A DNA stretch of 64,000 nt from Kordia antarctica (GTDB lineage: Bacteria; Bacteroidota; Bacteroidia; Flavobacteriales; Flavobacteriaceae): positions 4,307,501 to 4,371,500 of the forward strand of contig NZ_CP019288.1 in the NCBI RefSeq assembly GCF_009901525.1, written 5' to 3'. The notes beneath the pieces are model-generated. The model did not search any database, had not been told where the DNA came from, and saw only the letters and a list, made by a program, of their open reading frames with translations. The translations under genes were made by a program, and so were the position numbers. Below are positions 45,167 through 53,654 of this stretch, piece by piece (the stretch's first letter is position 1; every line of letters begins with the position of its first letter).

Positions 45167-46123
45167 ATGAAAGTAACAGAACATATCACCAATGCAGACG
45201 GAAAAACAATGTTTTCCTTTGAAATATTACCGCCATTAAAAGGACAAGACATCAAATCAATTTTTGATAATATTGATCCGTTAATGGAATACAAACCACC
45301 ATTTATTGACGTCACGTATCACCGAGAAGAATATACATTTAAGGAATTGGGCAACGGATTGTTGAAAAGACAAGTCGTAAAAAAACGTCCAGGAACAGTT
45401 GGAATTTGCGCGGCGATTCAGAATAGATATCAAGTAGATGCGATTCCACATATTTTGTGTGGCGGATTTACGAAAGAAGACACTGAAAATTTTTTGATTG
45501 ATCTTGATTTTTTAGGAATTGACAATGTGGTTGCTTTGCGTGGCGATGCAGTAAAAAGCGAAACTTATTTTAAGCCAGAAAAAGAAGGACATCAATATGC
45601 TTCCGAATTGGTAAGTCAAATACAGGAGTTAAATAATGGGAAATATTTGGATGAAGAATTGCAAAACTCATCTCAAACAAATTTCTGTGTTGGTGTTGCA
45701 GGTTATCCTGAAAAACATATGGAAGCACCGAGTTTAGATTCGGACATTCATTTTTTGAAAAAGAAGATAAAAGCTGGCGCGGAATATATTGTAACACAAA
45801 TGTTTTTTGATAATGAGAAATTCTTTGCATTCGTAGAAAAATGTCGAAAAGAAGGAATTACAGTGCCAATTATTCCAGGATTAAAACCGATTGCGACGCG
45901 GAAACAATTGAATATGATTCCACATCGTTTTCATGTTGATTTACCCGACGATTTAATTATGGGTATTGTACGTTGTAAAGATAATAAAGAAGTTCGCCAG
46001 GTCGGAATTGAATGGTGTACGCAGCAAAGTAAAGAATTAATTAAAGCTGGCGTACCAATTTTGCATTACTATTCTATGGGAAGGTCGAGCAATATTGAAG
46101 CGATTGCGAAAGCGGTATTTTAA
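45167..46123 (+). CDS. metF: Methylenetetrahydrofolate reductase
   Basis: The 318-residue TIM-barrel protein has MFSFEILPPLKG (the conserved catalytic-region Glu), FIDVTYHREEY, HILCGGFTKEDTENFLIDL and VALRGDAVK for FAD and folate binding. It makes 5-methyltetrahydrofolate, the methyl donor for MetH encoded just upstream. The C-terminal ILHYYSMGRSSNIEAIAKAV closes the family. It follows metH by a repeat-rich gap and is likely regulated with it, though no second riboswitch was seen. Confidence 0.95.
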   Translation: MKVTEHITNADGKTMFSFEILPPLKGQDIKSIFDNIDPLMEYKPPFIDVTYHREEYTFKELGNGLLKRQVVKKRPGTVGICAAIQNRYQVDAIPHILCGGFTKEDTENFLIDLDFLGIDNVVALRGDAVKSETYFKPEKEGHQYASELVSQIQELNNGKYLDEELQNSSQTNFCVGVAGYPEKHMEAPSLDSDIHFLKKKIKAGAEYIVTQMFFDNEKFFAFVEKCRKEGITVPIIPGLKPIATRKQLNMIPHRFHVDLPDDLIMGIVRCKDNKEVRQVGIEWCTQQSKELIKAGVPILHYYSMGRSSNIEAIAKAVF

Positions 46124-46131
46124 AAAAAAAG

Positions 46132-46205
46132 TGTCAAATTGAGCGCAGTCGAAATTCAATAGAAATAAAGATGTTCTTTAGATTCTCGACTGCGCTCGAA
46201 ATGAC
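46132..46205. terminator. Long bidirectional hairpin made of two inverted repeat units
   Basis: GAGCGCAGTCGA at 46141-46152 pairs perfectly with TCGACTGCGCTC at 46186-46197, extended by TGTCA/TGACA. It is built from two opposed copies of the dispersed palindrome and lies between convergent metF (plus) and the peptide gene at 46259 (minus), so it may act as their shared terminator. Confidence 0.6.
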
Positions 46206-46258
46206 AACAATTAAGACTTTTTTGACAGCCTCTTTTACTGTATAATTAGATTGAAATA

Positions 46259-46459
46259 TTAGCAATCATTCATAGTAGCTTGAAACAATCCACAATTTAG
46301 ATTTCCATAACATCTTGTGGCATTAATAGTTTCACAGAAATTGTTTTCAGATTCGCATAAGTATACAGAATCTCCAAATCCACCTTTTACGCTATCAACA
46401 TTTAAAGCAGAAACAGCTGTTTTTTTAAGTTTTAATTTTAAAATTGATTTTTTCTTCAT
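46259..46459 (-). CDS. Lanthipeptide-like precursor peptide A of the 46 kb trio
   Basis: A 66-residue peptide with leader MKKKSILKLKLKKTAVSALN and Gly-Gly at 26-27, then a Cys-rich core containing CETINATRC and ending MNDC. It is the last of three tandem minus-strand genes with matching leaders. No modification enzyme is nearby. The core shares the CETIxxTRC motif with its neighbours but is otherwise diverged, as expected for precursor families. Confidence 0.75.
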   Translation of the reverse strand: MKKKSILKLKLKKTAVSALNVDSVKGGFGDSVYLCESENNFCETINATRCYGNLNCGLFQATMNDC

Positions 46460-46491
46460 GATATGTTTTTTAGGTTAATTATGAAAGTTGA

Positions 46492-46692
46492 CTAAAAATT
46501 TTGATCAGTTGGAGTTTGATAAATTTGACAGTTATATTCGTTTCTACAGCGTGTGTAATCGATAGTTTCACAAATATTTACGGATTGGCAAAATAGGGTT
46601 CCTCCAATAGTTCCTCCTTTAATCGCATTTGCATTCAATGTAGAAATGGATGCTTTATTTAATGATAATTTTTGAATTGACTTTTTTTTCAT
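46492..46692 (-). CDS. Lanthipeptide-like precursor peptide B of the 46 kb trio
   Basis: A 66-residue peptide with leader MKKKSIQKLSLNKASISTLN, Gly-Gly at 26-27 and core GTLFCQSVNICETIDYTRCR then NEYNCQIY. It is very similar to the gene at 46732 (CQSVNICETIDYTRC identical) and diverges only at the end, showing recent duplication. The 32-base spacer to the next gene suggests one transcript. Confidence 0.8.
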   Translation of the reverse strand: MKKKSIQKLSLNKASISTLNANAIKGGTIGGTLFCQSVNICETIDYTRCRNEYNCQIYQTPTDQNF

Positions 46693-46731
46693 GATTTAAT
46701 TTTTTTTAATTTAATAGAATTTAGCAATAAA

Positions 46732-46923
46732 TTATCTTTCATTTCTATCATAAATATGACAATAAAACTCTCCGTTACATCTTGTGTAATCAATAGTTTC
46801 ACAGATATTTACTGATTGACAAAATCCGGTTCCTCCAATAGTTCCACCAGTAGCTTTATTAGCGTTTAATGCAGAAATTGAAGCTTTCTTAAGTTTTAAT
46901 TTTTGAATTGACTTTTTTTTCAT
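46732..46923 (-). CDS. Lanthipeptide-like precursor peptide C of the 46 kb trio
   Basis: A 63-residue peptide with leader MKKKSIQKLKLKKASISALN, GTIGG at the putative cleavage region and core CQSVNICETIDYTRC followed by NGEFYCHIYDRNER. It is first of the three on the minus strand. The double GG (TGGTIGG) offers two possible cleavage sites. Confidence 0.8.
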   Translation of the reverse strand: MKKKSIQKLKLKKASISALNANKATGGTIGGTGFCQSVNICETIDYTRCNGEFYCHIYDRNER

Positions 46924-47116
46924 GATTTAAGATTTTTTAAGTTGATCGTAAAATACTAAAAACCAAACTGTTTAGTGTCGGTTTTCCATTACTAGAAGTA
47001 GGTGTATTCAGTAGTTAACATTATTTTAATAGTTGAAAATATTTAACGTAGTTATCGACAACAAGAAAAAAAACAATAACATAAATTACACGAAAAAAAC
47101 TACATTTGTCATTGCA

Positions 47117-48211
47117 ATGAGAAATGTAGTTTTTTTAATATTCATCTATTCGTGTTTTTGTGTAGCACAAGAAACACCACAAAAAGGCGCAACGCTAGAT
47201 GTCAATTATTTTGGCGGAAGCATTGTACGTCATAATGACGATATTTTACACTTAATTTCAGGACATCCAGAAGGTTTCATCATTAGTTACAACCGAAAAA
47301 CATTTGGGTATGATGATTGGTCAGAATTCTATAACTATCCAGATTATGGTGTTTCTTTAAGTTATCAAAATCTAAAAAATCAATATTTAGGCAAAAATGT
47401 TGCGTTGTATGCACATTACAATTTCTACCTTTTCAAACGAAATGTCATATTTCGAATTGGTCAAGGATTTGCGTATACAAACAATCCGTACGACAAAAAG
47501 GACAACTTTAGAAATATTGCATTTGGTTCTCGCATCATGAGTAGCACCTATTTAATGCTCAATTATAAAAAGGAAAACATCTTTGACCGATTTGGCTTAC
47601 AAGCAGGTTTATCGTTCATTCACTATTCCAATGCAAATGTAAAAGCACCAAATACAAGTATCAATACATTGGCTTTAAATGTTGGTGTAAATTATAATTT
47701 AGATGATATTTCTCAGATTGAATATCAAAAAAATGATAGCATTCAAAACTTTTCAGAATCAATCAAATATAACATTGTCTTACGTTCAGGAATTAACGAA
47801 AGCGACGCCATAGGAAGCGGACAATATGGTTTTACAATTCTTTCTGCGTATGCAGACAAACGATTGGGAAGAAGAAGCGCAATTCAGGTGGGAACAGAAG
47901 TCTTTTATTCTAACTTTTTAAAAGAATGGATTCGACACAGATCAATTGCATTTCCTAACGGAGAAGTCAAAGGTGATGAAGATTTTAAGCGTGTTGGCGT
48001 ATTTGTGGGACACGAATTATTTATCAATAAATTTTCAATAATTACACAATTCGGATATTATGTATACTATCCTGTAGATTTTGAAGGAAGAACCTACATA
48101 CGCGCCGGAATGAAACGATATATTGGCAAAAAGTGGTTTGTGGTTGGTACGCTAAAATCTCATACGGCAAAAGCAGAAGCCTTTGAATTAGGTGTTGGAA
48201 TTAGATTGTAA
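47117..48211 (+). CDS. Acyloxyacyl hydrolase / PagL-like lipid A deacylase, outer membrane
   Basis: I use the ATG at 47117 (MRNVVFLIFIYSCFCVAQ), which gives a signal peptide; the longer frame starts at a TTG. The 364-residue protein has antiparallel strand patterns of a small outer-membrane barrel. It contains FIHYSNANVKAPNTSINTLA, matching the PagL catalytic HxSN region. Family members trim acyl chains from lipid A. The C-terminal half is a second beta-rich region (VGTEVFYSNF...), making it longer than the ~180-residue PagL of proteobacteria, as in other Bacteroidetes. Confidence 0.75.
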   Translation: MRNVVFLIFIYSCFCVAQETPQKGATLDVNYFGGSIVRHNDDILHLISGHPEGFIISYNRKTFGYDDWSEFYNYPDYGVSLSYQNLKNQYLGKNVALYAHYNFYLFKRNVIFRIGQGFAYTNNPYDKKDNFRNIAFGSRIMSSTYLMLNYKKENIFDRFGLQAGLSFIHYSNANVKAPNTSINTLALNVGVNYNLDDISQIEYQKNDSIQNFSESIKYNIVLRSGINESDAIGSGQYGFTILSAYADKRLGRRSAIQVGTEVFYSNFLKEWIRHRSIAFPNGEVKGDEDFKRVGVFVGHELFINKFSIITQFGYYVYYPVDFEGRTYIRAGMKRYIGKKWFVVGTLKSHTAKAEAFELGVGIRL

Positions 48212-48314
48212 ATTAATAGTTTTTAGCATTGAGTTGTAAGTATTGAGATATTAAATTGAGAGCAAAAAATGAAAATTTGTAACAATTAAGATATCAATCA
48301 AAAAAACTACAGTC

Positions 48315-48875
48315 ATGAAAAAAAGAGCTATCTATTGTGTGTTAATAGTTTTGTTTATCAGTCAAGCTGGAATTGCGCAAGTTGCTCCTGAGGAGAATAT
48401 TAAAAAAAATAAGCTTGAGTTAGAAAGCGATTTTGAAAAAAGCCCTAAATTAAAAGGAATCATTTTAGGTGTGCATGGAGCAAGAGAAACAATGTTTGAA
48501 ATTGGTTATTTTTATTATGATTGGATAGAACAAACATCGGGTAAAATCCCTGCCATTGGCGGACTTGGATATTCAATATCTATAGAAAACTATATAAATC
48601 ACAACTATATTATTGCGCCAAAAACAGCTATTTGGGTAAATCTTTTATATTTTAATGTTGGAATGAGTTTTCCGTGGTATTTTGATATGGAAAAAAATAA
48701 TAGTTTCAGAGTCAGACCAGAAATCGGATTCGGTTCAGGAGATTTCAAACTAACATATGCTGTAAATATGGCAATTACAAATAAAGACATGAATAACATA
48801 AGTAAACATATGGTTTCTGTCATTTGTTTTTTGAATTTTAACAGAAAAGCAAGTGAAAATAAGCAAAAATGGTAA
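48315..48875 (+). CDS. Hypothetical secreted protein, beta-rich
   Basis: A 186-residue protein with a signal peptide (MKKRAIYCVLIVLFISQAGI, then AQ). The mature part alternates strands (SKLKGIILGVHG..., IGYFYYDWIEQ, FNVGMSFPWYFDM), like a small outer-membrane or periplasmic beta protein. No family recognised. It lies 103 bases after the PagL-like gene on the same strand and may be co-expressed with it. Confidence 0.65.
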   Translation: MKKRAIYCVLIVLFISQAGIAQVAPEENIKKNKLELESDFEKSPKLKGIILGVHGARETMFEIGYFYYDWIEQTSGKIPAIGGLGYSISIENYINHNYIIAPKTAIWVNLLYFNVGMSFPWYFDMEKNNSFRVRPEIGFGSGDFKLTYAVNMAITNKDMNNISKHMVSVICFLNFNRKASENKQKW

Positions 48876-48893
48876 TGTTTTATGATGAATGTT

Positions 48894-48952
48894 TTAAACC
48901 TTAAACCTTGAACCTTGAACCTTGAACCTTGAACCTTGAACCTTGAACCTGA
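48894..48952. repeat. Heptamer array (CCTTGAA)n
   Basis: About seven copies of CCTTGAA, preceded by CCTTAAA variants. A second array of CCTTAAA units lies at 49139-49175, just before the lipoprotein gene. The 311-base gap between the genes at 48315 and 49187 consists mainly of these two arrays and near-repeats of GAATATTGAACAAGGAATTT. No gene is seen in it. Confidence 0.85.
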
Positions 48953-49186
48953 AAAATAACGAATATCGAACAAGGAATTTTGAATATTGAAGTTTGGTTG
49001 AAGAAAATAGGTTGTAAGCTAAATCTAAATAGAGAAGCGACAAACAAACGAATCAACAAATCAACAAAGTATAAAATTAGAAGTTTAAAACTTTGGAATA
49101 ACGAATATTGAACAAAGAATTTTGAATGTTGAAGTTTTTAAACCTTAAACCTTAAACCTTAAACCTTGAACCTGAATTGGAGTGCA

Positions 49187-49933
49187 ATGAAAAAAACATA
49201 CTACATATTACTACTTATAGCAATTAGTTCTTGCGATAATGAAGATGCAAACGATTGTTTTCAAACGTCGGGAAGTATCATCACCAAAGAAATTCGTGTG
49301 AATGATTTCTCCAAAATAGAAGTCAATGAAGGAATTAATTTAGTTTTAAAAGAAGGTTTGAGTCAAGAAATACTGATTGAAACTGGCGCAAACCTAATCA
49401 ATGAAGTAGAGGCAACTGTGATTGGCGACAAACTATTTTTATACGATCATAACAATTGTAATTACGTGCGCGATTATGGAATTACAACCATTTACGTGAC
49501 GTCACCAAACATTACGGAAATTCGCAGTAAAACACAATATGAAGTACGTTCTGACGGAATACTAACCTTTCAGAATCTCGCGTTGATATCCGAAAACTTC
49601 ACAATTGATAATGCAGCTTCTGGGAATTTCAGATTGCAAATGCAAAATCAAGAGTTAAGTATTGAATTCAACAACTTATCAAACTTGTTCATTTCGGGAA
49701 GTACAGATCGTTTTAATATCAATTTTCCAGGTGGAAACTCACGTGTAGAAGCGGAAGATTTTACTGCAAACGTAGTTAATATATTTTCTCGCGGAAGCAA
49801 TGATATCATCATAAATCCACAATTAGAACTTTCAGGAGATATTTACGGAACTGGAGATGTAATTGCGGTAAATCGTCCAGTTTTGGTAACACTTACAGCA
49901 CATTATATTGGAAGTTTACTTTTTCAGGATTAA
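49187..49933 (+). CDS. Head GIN domain (DUF2807) lipoprotein
   Basis: Start at ATG 49187 (MKKTYYILLLIAISSCDNED), giving a lipoprotein signal with Cys17; the longer frame starts at a TTG inside a heptamer array. The 248-residue mature part is a right-handed beta-helix-like DUF2807 domain: KEIRVNDFSKIEVNEGINLV, then repeated short turns (LFISGSTDRFNINFPGG). Such proteins sit in the outer membrane or periplasm. Their function is unknown. It has its own leader but no clear promoter. Confidence 0.85.
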   Translation: MKKTYYILLLIAISSCDNEDANDCFQTSGSIITKEIRVNDFSKIEVNEGINLVLKEGLSQEILIETGANLINEVEATVIGDKLFLYDHNNCNYVRDYGITTIYVTSPNITEIRSKTQYEVRSDGILTFQNLALISENFTIDNAASGNFRLQMQNQELSIEFNNLSNLFISGSTDRFNINFPGGNSRVEAEDFTANVVNIFSRGSNDIIINPQLELSGDIYGTGDVIAVNRPVLVTLTAHYIGSLLFQD

Positions 49934-49943
49934 TTTTTTAGAA

Positions 49944-49970
49944 TCACATTTCGACTCCGCTCAATGTTCA
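49944..49970. repeat. Dispersed palindrome unit (reverse orientation)
   Basis: CACATTTCGACTCCGCTCAA then TGTTC, the reverse complement of the ttgagcggagtcgaaatg core at 54622. Short copies of AAAAGCGCAGCGATCTAA follow at about 50018-50075, up to the gldA stop. Confidence 0.55.
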
Positions 49971-50072
49971 AGATTCGTTATCACAACAAATCCACAAGAA
50001 CACAACAGTAAGAAAATCTAAAAGCGCAGCGATCTAACATCTAACAGCGCAGCGTTCTAAAAGCGCAGCGAT

Positions 50073-50966
50073 CTAATTTGTTAACTCCCGAAACAAACTC
50101 TCCAAATTCTTATTCTTTTGGTTAATTTTTAGTGCTTTCAAATCATTATCATGTGCAAAATCAAATACGGTTGGGCGCATATCTTTTGTAGTATCAAACG
50201 TAATTTCATATACTAAACCATGTGTGTTCACAACATGCGTCACATGCGGAATTTGTTGTATCAATACATCTTCTATGCGATAATCAAACTCAATTTCGAT
50301 TACTTGTTTTTGATCTTTCTGAAGTTTTGCCAATGTTGTATCTGCGACAATTTCACCTTTGTTAATAATAATCACACGATCACAAATGGCTTCTACTTCT
50401 TGCATAATATGTGTGGAAAGAAAAATAGTTTTCTCTTTTCCAATAGAAGTAATCAAATTCCGAATCTCGGTCAACTGATTCGGATCCAAACCTGTAGTTG
50501 GTTCGTCCAAAATTAACACTTCAGGATCATGCAACAATGCATTTGCCAATCCGACACGCTGACGAAAACCTTTTGACAATTGACTAATCTTCTTATGCGC
50601 TTCTGGCAAAAGTCCTGTCATTACAATCACTTCTTCAATGCGCGATTTAGGAGTTTTGTACACATTTGCGTTAAACGCTAAATATTCACGCACATGCATA
50701 TCCAAGTACAACGGATTGTGCTCCGCAAGATACCCAACGCTTTTTTGAACATTTCGTGCTTCCGTAGTTGTATCAAATTCATTTACAACGGCATTTCCTG
50801 AAGTCGCTTTCAAATACGTAGTCAATATTTTCATCATCGTAGACTTTCCAGCACCATTTGGACCTAAAAACCCAACAATCTCTCCTTTAGCAATGCGAAA
50901 AGAAACATTATGCAATGCTTTCTGTTCTCCATAAATTTTTGTGATATTTTCTACTACAATAGACAT
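50073..50966 (-). CDS. gldA: Gliding motility ABC transporter ATP-binding protein
   Basis: The 297-residue ABC ATPase has the Walker A GPNGAGKST, signature LSKGFRQRVGLANAL and Walker B VLILDEPTTGLDP, with an extra ~75-residue C-terminal domain. The sequence matches flavobacterial GldA along its whole length (DMHVREYLAFNANVYKTP; KNKNLESLFRELTN). GldA works with GldF and GldG, which are not adjacent here, as often in this family. It is required for gliding in Flavobacterium. Direct motility is not implied for this strain without further genes. Confidence 0.88.
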   Translation of the reverse strand: MSIVVENITKIYGEQKALHNVSFRIAKGEIVGFLGPNGAGKSTMMKILTTYLKATSGNAVVNEFDTTTEARNVQKSVGYLAEHNPLYLDMHVREYLAFNANVYKTPKSRIEEVIVMTGLLPEAHKKISQLSKGFRQRVGLANALLHDPEVLILDEPTTGLDPNQLTEIRNLITSIGKEKTIFLSTHIMQEVEAICDRVIIINKGEIVADTTLAKLQKDQKQVIEIEFDYRIEDVLIQQIPHVTHVVNTHGLVYEITFDTTKDMRPTVFDFAHDNDLKALKINQKNKNLESLFRELTN

Positions 50967-51147
50967 ATACAGGAATTAAAGATTCAAAACTACATAAATT
51001 TTTATCAGTATTTCATATGATTAAATCAAATAAAAACAAAAAATACTGCTGTTTGCTGATAAAAACGTTTTTCTTCAAAAAATATTGGCAAACCATTTTG
51101 ATTATAAAAATTAATCTATACATTAGCTGAACATTAATAAAAAAAAC

Positions 51148-51234
51148 ATGTTTAATACAAATTATTTATGGCAAGGTTATTTTTACTTCTTTTTTTATAG
51201 AAAGAAGCAGGAACTCCTAGTTGTATATAGTTAA
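51148..51234 (+). CDS. Phe/Tyr-rich leader peptide (pheA attenuator ORF)
   Basis: A 28-codon ORF: MFNTNYLWQGYFYFFFY, then basic residues and LLVVYS. Seven consecutive aromatic codons (YFYFFFY, codons 11-17) plus Trp8 precede a terminator that begins 27 bases after the stop. GGAACT at 51210-51215, just past the aromatic run, repeats part of the terminator 3' arm and can pair with AGTTCC of the 5' arm. Stalling for Phe or Tyr tRNA would therefore favour antitermination of the downstream aromatic operon. A minus-33/minus-7-like pair (TTTTG and TACATTAG) lies upstream. Confidence 0.7.
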   Translation: MFNTNYLWQGYFYFFFYRKKQELLVVYS

Positions 51235-51260
51235 TTTTAATTAAACTCAACATATAAAGC

Positions 51261-51292
51261 AAGTTCCGAAATATATTCGGAACTTTTTTTTT
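51261..51292 (+). terminator. Attenuator terminator before pheA
   Basis: AAGTTCCGAA (51261-51270) pairs perfectly with TTCGGAACTT (51276-51285), followed by T to 51292. The 5' arm can pair instead with GGAACT inside the leader ORF. Confidence 0.9.
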
Positions 51293-51361
51293 GGAGTAAA
51301 AATTAAAAAGTGAGGAGTTATATGTAATTAAGCTAATCTAGATTTTACATGAAAATCGAAA

Positions 51362-51441
51362 TGGTTTTTCTTTTTCCGAAGTGTAGTAATTCTTTTCGTT
51401 AAGAATTTTTGAAGCCTTGGAAAAAATTTAGAAAATAATTA
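51362..51441. repeat. Dispersed ~75 bp repeat, copy 1
   Basis: CTTTTTCCGAAGTGTAG, then TTTTCGTTAAGAATTTTTGA and AGCCTTGGAAAAAATTTAGA, is repeated nearly exactly at 59034-59114 and partly at 60221-60275. A CTAGTTTTT/AAAAACTAG hairpin follows at 51447-51470. Together these fill the 384-base gap between the attenuator and pheA. Confidence 0.7.
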
Positions 51442-51675
51442 CGGTTCTAGTTTTTCAGAGAAAAAACTAGAAACACCTCTGGAAAAAGCGCCTTTTCTTT
51501 TGTTTCTTTTCTTTGGGCGAGCAAAGTAAAAGAAATCGAAGATTCATAAGTTCCTTAATTTTAAAATAGAAATGACACGAATTAAAATAAAAAACTAAAA
51601 TAAAATACTTTTTGAGAAGCATTTTGATTAAAAATTATATCAAATGAATCTTTTAAGCTAGAAGTATATAGACTA

Positions 51676-52506
51676 ATGAAACAAACAATAGCCATACAAG
51701 GAATTCAAGGTTCCAATCATCACAAAGTAGCACAATTGTATTTCGGAAACGATGTGCAATTGGACGAATGCTTATCATTTGATGCATTGGTTTCTAGCTT
51801 AATGAACGAAAAAAGCAGTTACGCAATCATGGCGTTGGAAAATACCATTGCAGGTTCTATAATTCCAAACTATGCATTAATTGATACAAATAACATTCAC
51901 ATCAATGGAGAATTTTATCTAAACATTCATCATCATTTAATGGCGTTGCCAAATCAAACTATTGAAGATATTACGGAAGTTTGTTCGCATCCGATGGCGC
52001 TATTACAATGTAAAGAATTCTTCAAGAAATATCCACACATAAAATTAGTAGAAGATGCAGATACGGCGGCAGTTGCGGAGAGAATTCAACAAAAACAATT
52101 AAAAGGAGTAGCCGCAATTGCAACAAAAACGGCAGCCGAATTATTCAATTTAGAAATACTTTCTGGAGAAATTCAAACCATCAAAACAAATGCAACGCGT
52201 TTTGTAATTCTTCAAAAAAAACCACCTAAAAATGGCATCGATCAAATTGATAAAGCTTCTTTACGATTTGAATTAGATCACAAAAGAGGAAGTTTAGCAA
52301 CAGTACTCAATGTAATGAGCGATTGCAAAATTGATCTCACCAAAATACAATCCTTACCAATTATTGAAAGACCTTGGAAATATGCCTTTTTCGTAGATGT
52401 TACGTTTGAAGACTATGAAAATTACACCAAAGCGATTTCAGTATTGGAAATAATGACGACAAGTTTAAAAGTGTTAGGAACCTACAAAAACCAACGAAAC
52501 CAATGA
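51676..52506 (+). CDS. pheA: Prephenate dehydratase
   Basis: The 276-residue protein has the dehydratase domain at about 1-185, with ALENTIAGSI for substrate binding and ATRFVIL (TRF catalytic motif). A C-terminal ACT domain follows (RGSLATVLNVMSDCKIDLTK) for phenylalanine feedback. It converts prephenate to phenylpyruvate. It overlaps the aminotransferase start by four bases, and the two are translationally coupled. Transcription must pass the Phe/Tyr leader attenuator. Confidence 0.95.
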   Translation: MKQTIAIQGIQGSNHHKVAQLYFGNDVQLDECLSFDALVSSLMNEKSSYAIMALENTIAGSIIPNYALIDTNNIHINGEFYLNIHHHLMALPNQTIEDITEVCSHPMALLQCKEFFKKYPHIKLVEDADTAAVAERIQQKQLKGVAAIATKTAAELFNLEILSGEIQTIKTNATRFVILQKKPPKNGIDQIDKASLRFELDHKRGSLATVLNVMSDCKIDLTKIQSLPIIERPWKYAFFVDVTFEDYENYTKAISVLEIMTTSLKVLGTYKNQRNQ

Positions 52507-53654
52507 TTCCAGCAAAACGCATACATACAGTTGAAGAATACTATTTCTCTAAAAAATTACGCGAAGTACGTGGTTTAATAGCGGCTGGAAAACCGATTAT
52601 CAATCTTGGTATTGGAAGTCCCGATTTACAACCGCCAACTGTTGTAGTAACTGCTTTAGAAGCAAGTTTGCACGATGAAACTGCGCACAAATATCAAAGT
52701 TATCAAGGAATTCCTGAGTTGAGAAATGCCATTGCAGATTTCTATCAAAAAAATTACAACGTGTCGCTAAACGCGAATGATGAAATATTGCCATTAATGG
52801 GAAGTAAAGAAGGTATTATGCATATTTCAATGGCGTATTTAGATGAAGGCGATGAGGTTTTAATCGCAAATCCAGGATATCCAACATACACTTCGGTAAC
52901 GAAACTATTAGGCGCAATTCCGAAATATTATAATTTAGATGCTTCAACGAATTGGTTGCCCGATTTAGCAAAATTGGAACAACAAGATTTAAGTAAAGTA
53001 AAATTGATGTGGGTAAACTATCCGCACATGCCAACAGGCGCGAAAGCAACAAAAGGGTTCTTTGAACGCTTAATTGTGTTCGCTAAAAAGCATCAAATTC
53101 TAATTATTAATGACAATCCTTATAGTTTCATTCTCAACGATGAACCGTTAAGTATTTTGTCAATAGCTGGCGCAAAAGATGTTGCGTTAGAGTTGAATTC
53201 GCTCAGTAAATCGTTCAATATGGCAGGTTGGCGTACAGGAATGGTGATGGGAAAAGCAGCACACATTCAGCATGTATTAAAAGTAAAAAGCAACATGGAT
53301 TCAGGCATGTTTTACGGAATCCAAAAAGGAGCTATCAAAGCATTAGAAAGTTCTAAAGAATGGTTTACAGAACTCAATAAAATATATGCAAAACGGCGTG
53401 AACTCATTTGGGAATTGGCAACAAAACTAGAATGTGTATTCGACAAAGAAACTGCCGGAATGTTTGTTTGGGCAAAAATGCCAAAAAATAGCAACCTGAC
53501 TTCGGAAGCATTCATAGACAAATTGCTCTATGAAAAAGACGTATTCATTACGCCAGGAAGCATTTTTGGAACGCAAGGCGAAGGTTATGTGCGTTTTTCA
53601 TTATGTGTATCTGAAGAAAAAATAAAAGAAGTCATTAAAAGAATAGAGCAATAA
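52503..53654 (+). CDS. Class I/II aminotransferase, aromatic biosynthesis
   Basis: The 383-residue PLP enzyme has INLGIGSPDLQPP near the N-terminus, the PLP region LNSLSKSFNMAGWRTG (Lys in SLSKSF) and the C-terminal arginine in VRFSLCV. The position between pheA and tyrA argues for transamination of phenylpyruvate and 4-hydroxyphenylpyruvate to Phe and Tyr, or of prephenate. Sequence alone would also allow a general aminotransferase. It overlaps pheA by four bases and tyrA by one. Confidence 0.88.
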   Translation: MIPAKRIHTVEEYYFSKKLREVRGLIAAGKPIINLGIGSPDLQPPTVVVTALEASLHDETAHKYQSYQGIPELRNAIADFYQKNYNVSLNANDEILPLMGSKEGIMHISMAYLDEGDEVLIANPGYPTYTSVTKLLGAIPKYYNLDASTNWLPDLAKLEQQDLSKVKLMWVNYPHMPTGAKATKGFFERLIVFAKKHQILIINDNPYSFILNDEPLSILSIAGAKDVALELNSLSKSFNMAGWRTGMVMGKAAHIQHVLKVKSNMDSGMFYGIQKGAIKALESSKEWFTELNKIYAKRRELIWELATKLECVFDKETAGMFVWAKMPKNSNLTSEAFIDKLLYEKDVFITPGSIFGTQGEGYVRFSLCVSEEKIKEVIKRIEQ

